Counted from the stretch's first letter, positions 1-8,499 are shown. The stretch is 32,882 nt of DNA from Tissierellia bacterium (GCA_012520935.1 JAAYNG010000148.1:1-32882); one strand, 5' to 3'. The notes: generated from the letters alone by a model not told the origin. Made by a program: numbers and translations.

Positions 1-5
1 AGGAT

Positions 6-123
6 ATCCGGTAATGATAGCAAGACGGACACACCTGTTCCCATCCCGAACACAGAAGTTAAGCGTCTTAACGCCGATGGTACTTGGTTGGAAGCGACCT
101 GGGAGAGTAGGTAGTTGCCGGTT
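6..123 (+). rRNA. rrf: 5S ribosomal RNA
   Basis: The stretch carries the conserved 5S core: CCCATCCCGAACACAGAAGTT near 41-61, GCCGATGGTACTTGG near 73-87, and GGGAGAGTAGG near 101-111. The ends pair through CCGG at 8-11 with CCGG at 118-121, plus flanking A-T and G-U pairs, which closes helix I at about 118 nt. Exact ends are approximate by a few bases. It is the last gene of an rRNA operon whose 16S and 23S genes would lie upstream of the window. A terminator follows directly. Confidence 0.95.
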
Positions 124-125
124 TG

Positions 126-155
126 GCCTTATTACATTTGTAATAAGGCTTTTTT
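126..155 (+). terminator. Intrinsic terminator of the rRNA operon
   Basis: A 10-bp perfect stem (126-135 with 140-149, starting GCCTTATTA) closes a 4-nt loop and is followed by six T residues. It lies immediately after the 5S rRNA, as expected for the end of an rrn operon. The next gene starts only 28 bases further on. Confidence 0.9.
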
Positions 156-182
156 CATATAATATTATAATTGAGGTAAATA

Positions 183-1412
183 ATGTACTTAAAAGAAAAA
201 AAGAAAAAAAGAAACTACATAATTGCAGTTATTTTTTTTATTATTATTTTTATATTTATTTTGGTTGCACTTATTAAGAATAAAGACTTTTTAGATAAAA
301 GAATAGATAGGCTAGATTTACCATTTTTTAGGGAAGATATTGTTTCTAGTGAAGGAAATGAATATTTTATTAGTCAAGGGTTTAAAGGAAGTTTGGATAA
401 TGTTTATGTTTGCTCAAAAGATTTTAAGGTAAGAGGAATTTATATTAATTCAAATTCTTTGGTTGATGAAAAAATTTTTGAATCTTTAATTGAATATTCA
501 AAAAGAAATGACATTAATTCTTTTGTAATTGATGTTAAAGATGATTTTGGTAATATTGTTTACAAAACAAAGTCTAAATATGCAAAAGAAATTGGTTCTG
601 ACAATTTTCTTATAGAAGATATCAAACCTAGATTAATGCGTCTAGAGGAAGAAGGAATTTATCCTATTGCAAGAATAGTAGCCTTTAGAGATCCGAATGC
701 AAAAAATATTCCTAAATTATCTTTAAAAGCAAAAGATGGTTCAATATGGAAAGATTTTAAGGGAAATTCTTGGCTTAATCCTTATGATGAAAAAGTGCAT
801 GATTATTTAATTTCAATTGCTAAGGAAGCAACTCTACTTGGCTTTAAAGATATTCAGTTTGACTATGTACGCTTCCCAAGTGATGGCAAATTGGATAATA
901 TAGATTATTCAGCTAATATAGAAACAACTAAATCTGAGGCAATAAATTTCTTTATTTCTAAAGCTAGAAAAGAAGTGAACAGGTTAGGAGCTGTTCTTTC
1001 TGTAGATACATTTGGATTGATAACTTCAGCTGCAAATGATTCAGGAATAGGACAAGAATTAATAGGTATCATGTCTTCGTGTGATGTCATATCACCAATG
1101 ATATATCCATCGCATTATTATGGTGGAAATTTTAATTTGAGATACCCTAATTCAGAGCCTTATGTTGTTGTAAATGAATCTATAAAGGATGTTTTTTCGA
1201 GAACTGAGCATATAACTGATTATAAAGATATTGCTAAAATTAGACCTTGGATACAGGCCTTTAGTGCTCCATGGCTAAAGAGAAGCCATGGGAGCAATTA
1301 TTTGGAGTATGGAGGGCCTGAAATTCTTGCACAAATTAATGGTTTAAAAGATGCAGGAGTAGATGAATTTTTACTTTGGAATGCAAGTTCAAGATATGTA
1401 GATTTTAATTAA
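183..1412 (+). CDS. Membrane-anchored glycoside-hydrolase-like protein (DUF4015/COG1306)
   Basis: This 409-residue protein has a very basic N-terminus followed by one hydrophobic segment at about residues 12-32, so it is probably anchored in the membrane with its body outside the cell. The body matches the DUF4015 family, predicted TIM-barrel glycoside hydrolases. Family landmarks visible here are GIYINS near 75, DVKDDFG near 118, IARIVAFRDP near 160, the block DIQFDYVRFPSDG from 223 with the acidic residue expected at a strand end, VDTFGL near 280, and a C-terminal LLWNAS. The substrate is not established for this family; a role at the envelope polysaccharide is inference. A GAGG Shine-Dalgarno at 173-176 fits the ATG at 183. 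The gene stands between the rRNA terminator and mazG, with 19 bases to mazG, so the two may be co-transcribed. Confidence 0.8.
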   Translation: MYLKEKKKKRNYIIAVIFFIIIFIFILVALIKNKDFLDKRIDRLDLPFFREDIVSSEGNEYFISQGFKGSLDNVYVCSKDFKVRGIYINSNSLVDEKIFESLIEYSKRNDINSFVIDVKDDFGNIVYKTKSKYAKEIGSDNFLIEDIKPRLMRLEEEGIYPIARIVAFRDPNAKNIPKLSLKAKDGSIWKDFKGNSWLNPYDEKVHDYLISIAKEATLLGFKDIQFDYVRFPSDGKLDNIDYSANIETTKSEAINFFISKARKEVNRLGAVLSVDTFGLITSAANDSGIGQELIGIMSSCDVISPMIYPSHYYGGNFNLRYPNSEPYVVVNESIKDVFSRTEHITDYKDIAKIRPWIQAFSAPWLKRSHGSNYLEYGGPEILAQINGLKDAGVDEFLLWNASSRYVDFN

Positions 1413-1431
1413 AACATTTATAGGGGGATAT

Positions 1432-2874
1432 ATGGGGACAATTTATGTTGTTGGTTTAGGTCCTGGGGATGTAAATTCACTTACTTTAGGTGCAGTTAAT
1501 AGAATACACTCAGGAATTAGAAATTATGTTAGGACAAGAGAACATCCTACTATTATCTATTTTTTAGATAACAATATTGATTTTAAAAGTTTTGATGACT
1601 ATTACGAAAAAGGTGAAGATTTTGATCTTCTTTATTCAAAAATTGCTGATATGCTTTGTGAGGAAAGTATTCAAGGAGATATAAATTATTTTGTTCCTGG
1701 CAATCCAATGGTTGCTGAAAAAACTGTTCAAGAACTTGTTAACAGGGGGGCTAAGATTGAAATAATTTCAGGGATGAGTTTTATAGAACCTATTATAGAG
1801 AATTTAGAAATTGATATAATCGAAGGCTTAAAGATATTAAACGGAGAAAACTTATCTTACAGGGAACTGGATATAAATTCTAATATAATAATTACTCAAG
1901 TATATAATAGTCGACTGTTGACAGAGTCAAAATTAAGCATTTCAGAAGTATATGGTGATGAATATTTAATTTATTTAATACATTCAGCAGGTATCGAGGA
2001 AGACGAAAAAATCATAGAGTTGCCAGTATATGAACTTGATAGAGTAAGTTTTATCGGGCCTCTTTCTTCAATTTTTATACCTAAAATGCGAGAAATTCAC
2101 AAAAAAGTGTTTGACTTTAATGACATATTGTGTATAATAGAGATGTTAAGAGGTATTAATGGCTGCCCGTGGGATATTAAACAGACTCATAAGTCATTAA
2201 GACCACAAATGATAGAAGAAGCTTATGAAGCTTGTTTAGCAATAGACGAAGAAGAGAATGATAGTTTGTCAGAAGAGTTGGGCGATGTCCTATTACAGGT
2301 TGTTTTTCATTCGGAAATAGCTAGAGAAGCTGGCGAGTTTAATATATATGATGTGTCCACTAAACTTGCACAAAAGATGATAGAGCGACATCCTCATGTT
2401 TTTGGAAATGAGACTGTAAATGATTCAGCATCACAAATGAAAAAATGGGATAATTTAAAGTATAAAAAAAGAGGATTACATAGTTTATCTGAAAAACTAG
2501 GAGATATAAAAGGTTTGCCTGCATTGTTAAGTGCAAAAAAAGCCCAAGAGAAAGCATCAATGGTTGGATTTGACTGGAAGGAAATTGAGCCAGTATATGG
2601 CAAATTAATTGAAGAAATAAATGAATTAAAGGCATGTGAAGACTTTAATTCAAAAGAGCTAGAAATGGGAGATCTTTTGTTTTCAGCAGTTAATCTATCT
2701 CGTTTTTTAGAGATAGATCCAGAGATTGCTCTTATGCGATCAATTAAAAAATTCAAAAACCGTATCATGTATATTGAAAATGAGTTAGAAAAAAAAGAGA
2801 TGGTTTTTGAAGACGCTTCCCTTGATCAACTTGAGACCTTATGGGAAGAGTCTAAAAAATTTGGGATTTTTTAA
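1432..2874 (+). CDS. mazG: Tetrapyrrole methylase/MazG fusion (YabN-type nucleotide pyrophosphohydrolase)
   Basis: The protein has 480 residues and two domains. Residues 1 to about 215 form a tetrapyrrole (corrin/porphyrin) methylase-like fold, marked by the opening IYVVGLGPGD and by PGNPMVAE near 86. Residues about 235-480 form the MazG nucleoside triphosphate pyrophosphohydrolase, marked by GCPWD, the Mg-binding EEAYE at 262-266 and EELGD at 281-285, and RHPHVFG. MazG enzymes hydrolyse NTPs, often non-canonical ones, to NMP and pyrophosphate. The role of the methylase half in this fusion is unknown. The same fusion is yabN in Bacillus, upstream of yabO (rqcP) and divIC, as here. A GGGGG Shine-Dalgarno at 1422-1426 supports the ATG at 1432. 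Confidence 0.92.
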   Translation: MGTIYVVGLGPGDVNSLTLGAVNRIHSGIRNYVRTREHPTIIYFLDNNIDFKSFDDYYEKGEDFDLLYSKIADMLCEESIQGDINYFVPGNPMVAEKTVQELVNRGAKIEIISGMSFIEPIIENLEIDIIEGLKILNGENLSYRELDINSNIIITQVYNSRLLTESKLSISEVYGDEYLIYLIHSAGIEEDEKIIELPVYELDRVSFIGPLSSIFIPKMREIHKKVFDFNDILCIIEMLRGINGCPWDIKQTHKSLRPQMIEEAYEACLAIDEEENDSLSEELGDVLLQVVFHSEIAREAGEFNIYDVSTKLAQKMIERHPHVFGNETVNDSASQMKKWDNLKYKKRGLHSLSEKLGDIKGLPALLSAKKAQEKASMVGFDWKEIEPVYGKLIEEINELKACEDFNSKELEMGDLLFSAVNLSRFLEIDPEIALMRSIKKFKNRIMYIENELEKKEMVFEDASLDQLETLWEESKKFGIF

Positions 2875-2903
2875 TCTAATATAATTTTTGGGAGGAATGA
2901 AGA

Positions 2904-3203
2904 ATGAACAAAGCTGAATTAGTTGCTAGTATTGCACAAAAATCAGGATTGACAAAAAAAGATTCCGAAACTTTTCTAAAGGCCTATATTGAGACAGTTG
3001 AAGAAACTTTGGCTGCTGGAGAAAAGGTTCAACTTGTAGGATTCGGTACATTTGAAGTAAGAGAAAGAAAAGCTAGGGAAGGAAGAAACCCTCAAAACCC
3101 TAAAGAAGTTATCAAAATTCCTGCATCAAAGGCTCCAGTTTTCAAAGCTGGAAAAGGTTTGAAGGAAATTGTTAACTCAAAGAAAAAAGCAAAGAAGAAA
3201 TAA
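2904..3203 (+). CDS. hup: HU-family DNA-binding protein
   Basis: HU is a small histone-like protein that binds and bends DNA as a dimer. This copy has 99 residues, slightly longer than the usual 90-92 because of a basic tail, KKKAKKK. The HU signature is clear: the MNKAELV opening, [20 protein letters not shown] from residue 46, and the beta-arm tip NPQNP followed by [20 protein letters not shown] at 2890-2895 precedes the ATG by 8 bases. The gene sits between mazG and rqcP, a common clostridial arrangement, and is followed by a strong hairpin at 3210-3232. Confidence 0.95.
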   Translation: MNKAELVASIAQKSGLTKKDSETFLKAYIETVEETLAAGEKVQLVGFGTFEVRERKAREGRNPQNPKEVIKIPASKAPVFKAGKGLKEIVNSKKKAKKK

Positions 3204-3209
3204 GACATA

Positions 3210-3232
3210 GCCCCAAATCTTTGATTTGGGGC
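3210..3232 (+). other. Perfect 10-bp hairpin between hup and rqcP, no U-tract
   Basis: GCCCCAAATC (3210-3219) pairs perfectly with GATTTGGGGC (3223-3232) across a TTT loop. The downstream bases AATTACATAC are not a U-tract, so it does not look like an ordinary intrinsic terminator. It could protect the hup mRNA 3' end, act as a weak or factor-assisted terminator, or be a processing site. Confidence 0.7.
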
Positions 3233-3251
3233 AATTACATACGAGGTTTTT

Positions 3252-3491
3252 ATGAGGATTGATAAATACTTAAAAGTATCTAGATTAATAAAAAGAAGGA
3301 CGGTAGCGAAGGAAGCCTGTGAGCAAGGAAGGGTCTTTCTGAATGGAAGAGAAGCTAAATCAGGATCCGAAGTTAAAATTGGTGATATTATTTCTTTAAA
3401 ACTAGGAGAGGGTGAACTTCGCGTTGAAGTTTTATCTCTTGAGGAAAATGTAAAGAAAGAAGATGCTATTAATATATATAAAAAGCTTTAG
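3252..3491 (+). CDS. rqcP: S4-domain RNA-binding protein RqcP (YabO)
   Basis: A 79-residue protein made almost entirely of an S4 RNA-binding domain: MRIDKYLKVSRLIKRRT at the start, then EACEQGRVFLNGREAKSG and the beta hairpin KIGDIISLKLG. RqcP works in bacterial ribosome-associated quality control, where it stabilises the P-site tRNA on obstructed 50S subunits during alanine tailing by RqcH. That role is known for Bacillus YabO; here it is assigned by family and by position directly upstream of divIC. The Shine-Dalgarno ACGAGG at 3241-3246 precedes the ATG. In spore-forming relatives yabP and yabQ normally follow, but they are missing here. Confidence 0.92.
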   Translation: MRIDKYLKVSRLIKRRTVAKEACEQGRVFLNGREAKSGSEVKIGDIISLKLGEGELRVEVLSLEENVKKEDAINIYKKL

Positions 3492-3503
3492 GGGGGTGGT
3501 ACT

Positions 3504-3836
3504 GTGAAGAGGAAAAAAAGATTTAAATGGCCTAAATTAAGCATAAAAATGTTAGTAATTATCCTTTTTACAGTTATGGCTTTTTTAGTTTTTGTAAATC
3601 AAAGCATTCAGAAAAATGAATTAATAAAGAAAAAAGAGACTATTGAAAAAGAAATTTTGATTTTAGAGGGAGAAACTAAAGCTTTAAAAGATGAATTAGC
3701 TCAAAGTGACTCGCTGGATTTTATTGAAAAGGTAGCTAGGGAAGACTACGGAATGGTCAAACCAGGTGAAATTGTATATATTGATTTAAATGAAAAAAAA
3801 CATTTATTTGGTGATTCGTCAACCATAAATAAATAA
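3504..3836 (+). CDS. divIC: Septum formation initiator DivIC/FtsL-type cell-division protein
   Basis: The 110-residue protein has the DivIC layout: a basic cytoplasmic start (MKRKKRFKWPK), one membrane helix at about 15-33, a coiled coil at about 38-68 rich in K/E heptads, and the conserved extracytoplasmic piece DFIEKVAREDYGMVKPGE at 72-89. DivIC joins FtsL and DivIB at the septum to regulate peptidoglycan synthesis. The start is GTG at 3504, with GGGGGGTGG at 3491-3499 as Shine-Dalgarno; it follows the rqcP stop by 12 bases, so the genes are co-transcribed. Bacillus has yabP and yabQ between these two genes; this genome does not. Confidence 0.88.
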   Translation: MKRKKRFKWPKLSIKMLVIILFTVMAFLVFVNQSIQKNELIKKKETIEKEILILEGETKALKDELAQSDSLDFIEKVAREDYGMVKPGEIVYIDLNEKKHLFGDSSTINK

Positions 3837-3850
3837 GGGGGAAATTTATT

Positions 3851-4264
3851 TTGTCAGCGGAGCTTCAAGTTGGAGAAATCCTAGAGGGAAAAGTTTCAGG
3901 AATAATGAAATTTGGCGCTTTTATTGATTTAGATAATGGTAAAAGTGGTTTAGTACATATATCTGAAATTTCTAATGATTATGTTGATACTGTGGATGAT
4001 TATTTAAAAAAGAATCAAAAGGTAAAGGTTAAGGTGTTATCTATTTCTGATAATGGGAAGGTTAGTTTATCGATAAAACAGGCTCAACCGAAACCTAAAA
4101 AAACACAAGTAGCTGAATGGTCCTTCGACGATAGGCAGAAGGAACTTTCTTTTGAAGATAAGATGTTAAAATTTTTAAAAGACAGTAACGAAAAACAGGA
4201 TCAGCTGAAGTCTCGCGATGGCAGAAGATATTCCGGCAAGCGTAAGAGCAGCAATCAAGATTAA
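3851..4264 (+). CDS. S1 RNA-binding domain protein (YabR-like)
   Basis: A 137-residue protein with one N-terminal S1 domain at about residues 4-75: VGEILEGKVSGIMKFGAFIDL, GLVHISEIS, and VKVKVLSISDNGKVSLSIKQ. The remaining 60 residues are a charged, probably disordered tail. It matches YabR of Bacillus in domain and in position after divIC. Its function is not well established; the family is related to general stress protein 13. The start is TTG at 3851, fixed by AAGGGGG at 3835-3841 and by the S1 domain beginning within 5 residues. The stop codon abuts a terminator. Confidence 0.87.
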   Translation: MSAELQVGEILEGKVSGIMKFGAFIDLDNGKSGLVHISEISNDYVDTVDDYLKKNQKVKVKVLSISDNGKVSLSIKQAQPKPKKTQVAEWSFDDRQKELSFEDKMLKFLKDSNEKQDQLKSRDGRRYSGKRKSSNQD

Positions 4265-4284
4265 ACCGGGAGACCGGTTTTTTT
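4263..4284 (+). terminator. Intrinsic terminator after the S1-domain gene
   Basis: A compact stem AAACCGG/CCGGTTT (4263-4269 with 4274-4280) with a GAGA loop leads into seven T residues (4278-4284). It begins inside the stop codon of the preceding gene and probably ends the mazG-hup-rqcP-divIC-S1 transcript. Confidence 0.82.
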
Positions 4285-4368
4285 ATTGCATAATAACAAG
4301 ATTTCCAAGAACTCAATAAATGATAGGTATCGTGCAAGTGTTTGGAATCTTATTTTTGGAGAAAATAT

Positions 4369-5733
4369 ATGATAGAAAAATTTTTAGGTAATATTTATAG
4401 AAATAATCTTATAAAAATAAATGATTCAATTGTTGTTGGTGTGTCAGGAGGTAAAGATTCAATGGCTTTATTGCACGCCTTGATATCATTTAAAGAAGTT
4501 TTTAAATTAAAAATTTATGTTGCACATTTGAATCACTTAGTTAGAGGTGATGAAGCAGAAAGAGACTTACAATTTGTAAAGGAATATGCGGAGTCTAAGG
4601 GACTAGTTTTTTTTGAAAAAAGAAAAAGTATGGAAGCCTACGGAAAAGAACTTGGAATAGGAGCAGAAGAAGCTGGGAGAAGACTTAGATATGAGTTTTT
4701 TGAAGAGGTAAAGAAGACTACAAATTCAAACCTTATAGCTGTTGCCCACAACAAAACAGACCAAGCAGAGACATTATTATTTCGAATAATGAGGGGGACT
4801 GGAGTAAATGGTCTTCGTGGAATGGAGTTTAAAAGAGGACATATAATTCGTCCATTATTGAATATTTCAAGACTTGAAATAGAAGAGTATATTAAAAAAT
4901 TTAATATCCCTTTTGTAGAAGATAGTACTAATAGTGAAACTGACTATACGAGGAATAAAATCAGGTTAGAATTGATGCCTTATATAGCCGAAAATTTTAA
5001 CTCTAACATTGAAGATGCTTTATACAGACTTTCAATAAATGCTAAAGAACAAAAAGAAATTTCAAATATTCTTATGGAGGATATTTTTCCAAGAGTCATT
5101 ACATTAACTGAAAATGGTCTTGTGTTAAGAGGAGAAGAATATTCAGAACTTCCACTTTCTATTAGAAGAAATATTTTAAGAATTCTTTTGGATGATATTA
5201 AGACAAATTTTGAATATGGATATAATAGCATAGTAAATTTAGATAAATTTATTATAGATTCCAGTTCAGGAAAATCTAAAGATATTGGCGGTGGTCTTGT
5301 CGCAACAAGATTATTTGATAATATAGTTTTTGATTATAGTGAAACCAAAGACTACGAAATTAATGTTGAGATAGGTAAAGAATACTATATAGGTCCTGTT
5401 AAGGGATATTTAAAATTTGAAAAGAAAAGTGACTTAAGTATAGAAAAAGGGGTATATAAGAAATCCTTTGATCTAGATAAAATAAAAGGCAAATTAATCA
5501 TTAGAAATAGACGAGAAGGGGATAGGATTTATCCATATGGTATGGATGGTTCAAAGTCAATAAAAAAACTTATGATTGATGAAAAGATCCCAAGGGATAA
5601 AAGGTCATCAATTCCAATTGTAGTTGCTGGGGATGAACTGGTTTGGGTTGTTGGTCTTAGAGATTCTAGGTTATTTTCAATTGATGAAAATACAAAAAAT
5701 GTTTTAGAAATTATTTATCTATCGGAGGAATAA
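4369..5733 (+). CDS. tilS: tRNA(Ile)-lysidine synthase
   Basis: TilS uses ATP and lysine to convert C34 of the tRNA-Ile CAU anticodon to lysidine, so that it reads AUA and is charged with isoleucine. It is essential in most bacteria. The P-loop pyrophosphatase motif SGGKDS is at residues 26-31, HLNHLVRGDEAERD near 62-75, and the tRNA-binding region HNKTDQAETLLFRIMRGTG near 133-151. The C-terminal TilS domain (RREGDRIYPYGMDGSK) begins near 383. An in-frame start at 4342 exists, but I chose the ATG at 4369 because GGAG at 4358-4361 lies 7 bases before it and the protein then starts like other TilS (MIEKFL). Length is 454 residues, normal for Firmicutes. spoIIE, often upstream, is absent. Confidence 0.93.
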   Translation: MIEKFLGNIYRNNLIKINDSIVVGVSGGKDSMALLHALISFKEVFKLKIYVAHLNHLVRGDEAERDLQFVKEYAESKGLVFFEKRKSMEAYGKELGIGAEEAGRRLRYEFFEEVKKTTNSNLIAVAHNKTDQAETLLFRIMRGTGVNGLRGMEFKRGHIIRPLLNISRLEIEEYIKKFNIPFVEDSTNSETDYTRNKIRLELMPYIAENFNSNIEDALYRLSINAKEQKEISNILMEDIFPRVITLTENGLVLRGEEYSELPLSIRRNILRILLDDIKTNFEYGYNSIVNLDKFIIDSSSGKSKDIGGGLVATRLFDNIVFDYSETKDYEINVEIGKEYYIGPVKGYLKFEKKSDLSIEKGVYKKSFDLDKIKGKLIIRNRREGDRIYPYGMDGSKSIKKLMIDEKIPRDKRSSIPIVVAGDELVWVVGLRDSRLFSIDENTKNVLEIIYLSEE

Positions 5734-5736
5734 CAC

Positions 5737-6279
5737 ATGAATATGGACATTGTTAAGAAGGTTTTAATTAGTGAAGAACAGATTAGAGAAAGGGTTAAAG
5801 AACTAGGTGCAGAAATTTCCAAAGATTATGAAGGAGAAAGCATTCTTTTGGTGGGCACTTTGAAAGGTGCAGTTATTTTTCTAGCTGACCTTGCTAGGGA
5901 GATTACAGTTCCTTGTGAGTTTGACTTTATGTCAGTGAAAAGTTATGGACATGGAACAATTTCATCTGGAGATGTTAGAATAATTAAAGACTTAGACGAA
6001 AGTGTTACTGGTAAAAATGTTTTACTAGTGGAAGATATTATTGACTCAGGAAGGACTCTGGATTATTTAACTAATAATCTTTCCCACAGGGGTGCAAAGT
6101 CTATTAAAATAGTGACTTTTTTAGATAAACATGACAGGCGAGAGATTCCTATTGAAGCTGACTATATAGGTTTTGAAGTACCTAATGAGTTTGTTATTGG
6201 ATATGGACTTGACTATGCTGAGATAGGTAGAAATTACCCTTTTATTGCAGCCTTAAAAAACGAAGTCTATGAAAAATAG
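5737..6279 (+). CDS. hpt: Hypoxanthine phosphoribosyltransferase
   Basis: A 180-residue type I phosphoribosyltransferase that salvages hypoxanthine (and guanine) with PRPP to form IMP or GMP. Visible motifs are LVGTLKGAVIFLADL near 38, SVKSYGHGTISSGDVRI for the flexible loop near 66, and the PRPP-binding motif VLLVEDIIDSGRT near 95-107. FEVPNEFVIGYGLDYAE near 146 is the family's C-terminal signature. GGAGG at 5724-5728 sits 8 bases before the ATG at 5737; a second ATG at 5743 is possible but less well spaced. The gene starts 3 bases after the tilS stop, the conserved tilS-hpt-ftsH order. Confidence 0.94.
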   Translation: MNMDIVKKVLISEEQIRERVKELGAEISKDYEGESILLVGTLKGAVIFLADLAREITVPCEFDFMSVKSYGHGTISSGDVRIIKDLDESVTGKNVLLVEDIIDSGRTLDYLTNNLSHRGAKSIKIVTFLDKHDRREIPIEADYIGFEVPNEFVIGYGLDYAEIGRNYPFIAALKNEVYEK

Positions 6280-6291
6280 TTATGCAATATA

Positions 6292-6320
6292 TTGAAATAA
6301 AAAATTAAAGGTGTTATAAT
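6292..6320 (+). promoter_or_regulatory. SigA-type promoter of ftsH
   Basis: TTGAAA (6292-6297) and TATAAT (6315-6320) are 17 bases apart, and TGT precedes the -10 box, giving an extended -10. It lies between the hpt stop and the ftsH Shine-Dalgarno, so ftsH has its own promoter in addition to possible read-through from tilS-hpt. Confidence 0.85.
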
Positions 6321-6351
6321 AATTATATTAATAAAAGGAGGAACAAAATAT

Positions 6352-8319
6352 TTGAAACGGACTTATAAAGGTTTTGGCATATATATTTTTATAGCGCTAG
6401 TTGTATTGTATTTTGCTACAAGGTATAGCACAAGTGTAACACAACCTGAAGGATTAAACTTTACAGAAATAGTTGGATTATTAAATGAAAATAAGGTTGC
6501 TAGCTTAAAGCTAGAAGGTTCAGAAATTTATGGGAAATTAAAGACCGGTGAAGAATTTAATGGATATCTTCCAGACATAAATAAAGATGATTTCTATAAT
6601 GATTATTTAAAAGATAAGGTACATGCTGGTGAAATACAGTATGATGCAGGGCCTGAAAGGCAGCCACCTTTTTATTTCAGTCTAATTGGACCAATCTTTA
6701 TGATTGTAATATTTGGAGTATTTTGGTACCTATTCATGCAAAACTCCCAAGGAGGAGGGTCAAAAAGCATGAACTTTGGTAAATCAAGGGCAAAAATGGT
6801 GGATAATGACCCTTCAAAAGCAATTAAATTTGTCGATGTGGCTGGATTAAAGGAAGAAAAGGAAGAGCTACTAGAGATAGTTGATTTTTTAAAAAATCCT
6901 AGGAAATATACAGAAATGGGTGCAAGAATACCTACTGGGGTACTATTAGTAGGCCCGCCAGGAACAGGGAAAACATACCTTTCAAGAGCTGTAGCAGGTG
7001 AGGCTAATGTACCATTTTTTACTATATCGGGTTCAGATTTTGTTGAAATGTTTGTAGGTGTTGGTGCGTCAAGGGTAAGAGACTTATTTGAAGAGGCAAA
7101 AAAGAATGCTCCCTGCATAGTATTTATAGATGAGATAGATGCTGTAGGTAGAAGAAGAGGGGCAGGTCTTGGCGGCGGACATGATGAAAGAGAACAAACC
7201 CTTAATCAGCTATTAGTAGAGATGGATGGTTTCAGTAAAAATGAAGGCATTATAGTAATGGCAGCAACCAATAGGTCAGATATTCTAGACCCAGCATTAT
7301 TAAGACCAGGAAGATTTGATAGAGAAATATATGTAGGCAAACCTGATGTCAGGGAAAGGGAAGAAATTCTTAAAGTTCACACTAAAAAGAAACCTTTGGA
7401 TGATGATGTTGACTTAAGCGTAATTGCAAAAAGAACTCCAGGTTTTACTCCTGCAGACCTTGAAAATATGGTTAATGAAGCTGCTATAATGACTGCCAAG
7501 GATAATAAGAAAAAAATTCCTATGAACTTAATTAATGAGGCGTCTATAAAGGTTCAGGCAGGTCCAGAAAAAAAGTCTAAGGTTGTAATAGAAAAAGAAA
7601 GGAAACTTACAGCATATCATGAGGCTGGACATGCTGTAGTTTCAAGACTTACACCTGAGATGGACCCAGTCCATATGGTAACAATAGTTCCTCGTGGCAT
7701 GGCTGGTGGTTTTACCGCATTTATACCTGAAGAAGATGTAAGCTATATGACAAAGGGATGGATGAAAGCAGAACTTGTTTCCCTGCTTGGCGGAAGGGTT
7801 GCAGAAGCTTTAGTATTAGATGATATTTCAACCGGTGCTTCAAATGATATTGAAAGAGCAACTAGGCTTGCCAGGTCAATGGTAACTCATTATGGAATGA
7901 GTGAAGATTTAGGGCCAATGACATATGGAACTGATGATGAACAGGTTTTTGTCGGTAGAGATTTTGGCAGGACTAGAAATTATTCTGAGGAAGTAGCTGC
8001 AAAAATTGATGCAGAAATGCGTTCATTGATAGATGAAGCATATAAAAAAGCAGAAACCTTATTAAAGGAAAATATTGATAAACTTCATAGGGTGGCACAA
8101 AGATTATTGGAAGTAGAAACTATTAGTGGCAAGGAGTTTGAAGCTTTATTTCAAGATGTAGAATATGATCCTGATGACGATAATCTTTCGATAAATGGTG
8201 AGAAGGAAAGAGAAGAAGAATTGTCTAGGGAAATTGATGAAACAATAGAAAAAAATATTAGAGAGATAGAAAAAGAAAATGAAGAAAAAAAATCTAGGAG
8301 TGACGAGTTTGGCGAGTAA
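6352..8319 (+). CDS. ftsH: ATP-dependent zinc metalloprotease FtsH
   Basis: FtsH is a hexameric membrane AAA+ protease that degrades damaged membrane proteins and regulatory proteins. This copy has 655 residues. Membrane helices lie at about residues 9-23 and 108-129, flanking a short extracytoplasmic domain. The AAA domain shows Walker A GPPGTGKT at 201-208, Walker [10 protein letters not shown] near 254-262, and the second region of homology RPGRFDREI near 321-329. The zinc site HEAGH is at 423-427. The C-terminal 60 residues are acidic and charged. The start is TTG at 6352, with AGGAGG at 6336-6341. The end overlaps a short possible ORF at 8309. Confidence 0.96.
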   Translation: MKRTYKGFGIYIFIALVVLYFATRYSTSVTQPEGLNFTEIVGLLNENKVASLKLEGSEIYGKLKTGEEFNGYLPDINKDDFYNDYLKDKVHAGEIQYDAGPERQPPFYFSLIGPIFMIVIFGVFWYLFMQNSQGGGSKSMNFGKSRAKMVDNDPSKAIKFVDVAGLKEEKEELLEIVDFLKNPRKYTEMGARIPTGVLLVGPPGTGKTYLSRAVAGEANVPFFTISGSDFVEMFVGVGASRVRDLFEEAKKNAPCIVFIDEIDAVGRRRGAGLGGGHDEREQTLNQLLVEMDGFSKNEGIIVMAATNRSDILDPALLRPGRFDREIYVGKPDVREREEILKVHTKKKPLDDDVDLSVIAKRTPGFTPADLENMVNEAAIMTAKDNKKKIPMNLINEASIKVQAGPEKKSKVVIEKERKLTAYHEAGHAVVSRLTPEMDPVHMVTIVPRGMAGGFTAFIPEEDVSYMTKGWMKAELVSLLGGRVAEALVLDDISTGASNDIERATRLARSMVTHYGMSEDLGPMTYGTDDEQVFVGRDFGRTRNYSEEVAAKIDAEMRSLIDEAYKKAETLLKENIDKLHRVAQRLLEVETISGKEFEALFQDVEYDPDDDNLSINGEKEREEELSREIDETIEKNIREIEKENEEKKSRSDEFGE

Positions 8320-8476
8320 TTTGGACGATTTGCCTTTTTACGGAAGATTATTTTTGGATAAAGAAGAGAATAGTATTATTTTAAACTCACTTTCTAAGGT
8401 TAATATTTATTCAGAATATCTTTTTTCAAACATCTTTAGTGGAGTATCAGAGAATGTATTTTTGTTATTAAATTAA
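8309..8476 (+). CDS. Small unrecognised protein overlapping the end of ftsH
   Basis: A 55-residue reading frame starting at TTG 8309, 11 bases inside the ftsH stop, with GGAG at 8297-8300 as a well-spaced Shine-Dalgarno. A GTG at 8300 is a poorer alternative, since the GGAG would overlap it. The predicted peptide opens [10 protein letters not shown], is rich in S, L and N, and has no clear membrane helix or signal peptide. I do not recognise it. Support for its being real is the start signal, the overlap with ftsH, and the stop codon falling directly on the terminator stem at 8475. It could equally be a fortuitous frame in the ftsH 3' untranslated region. Confidence 0.45.
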   Translation: MASNLDDLPFYGRLFLDKEENSIILNSLSKVNIYSEYLFSNIFSGVSENVFLLLN

Positions 8477-8499
8477 GAACAGGGTCACCTGTTCTTTTT
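8475..8499 (+). terminator. Intrinsic terminator after ftsH
   Basis: AAGAACAGG (8475-8483) pairs perfectly with CCTGTTCTT (8488-8496) across a GTCA loop, followed by a run of five T residues (8495-8499). It separates the ftsH unit from the hydroxyglutarate operon. In the 33 bases from here to the next start I see no consensus -35/-10 pair, so how the operon is initiated is unclear. Confidence 0.88.

Noticed and set aside
158..171. Two TATAAT-like hexamers between the rRNA terminator and the hydrolase-like gene
   Set aside because: A start from them would leave almost no leader before the ribosome-binding site at 173, and no -35 box is evident; AT-rich DNA gives such hexamers by chance.
14..277. 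An 87-codon open frame across the 5S rRNA and its terminator
   Set aside because: It covers the rRNA gene and overlaps the start of the hydrolase-like gene in another frame; there is no ribosome-binding site.
2394..2768. A 124-codon minus-strand frame inside mazG
   Set aside because: It is antisense to the MazG domain and has no ribosome-binding site or family resemblance.
6672..7118. A 148-codon minus-strand frame inside ftsH
   Set aside because: It is antisense to the highly conserved AAA domain, has no start signal and no recognisable protein features.
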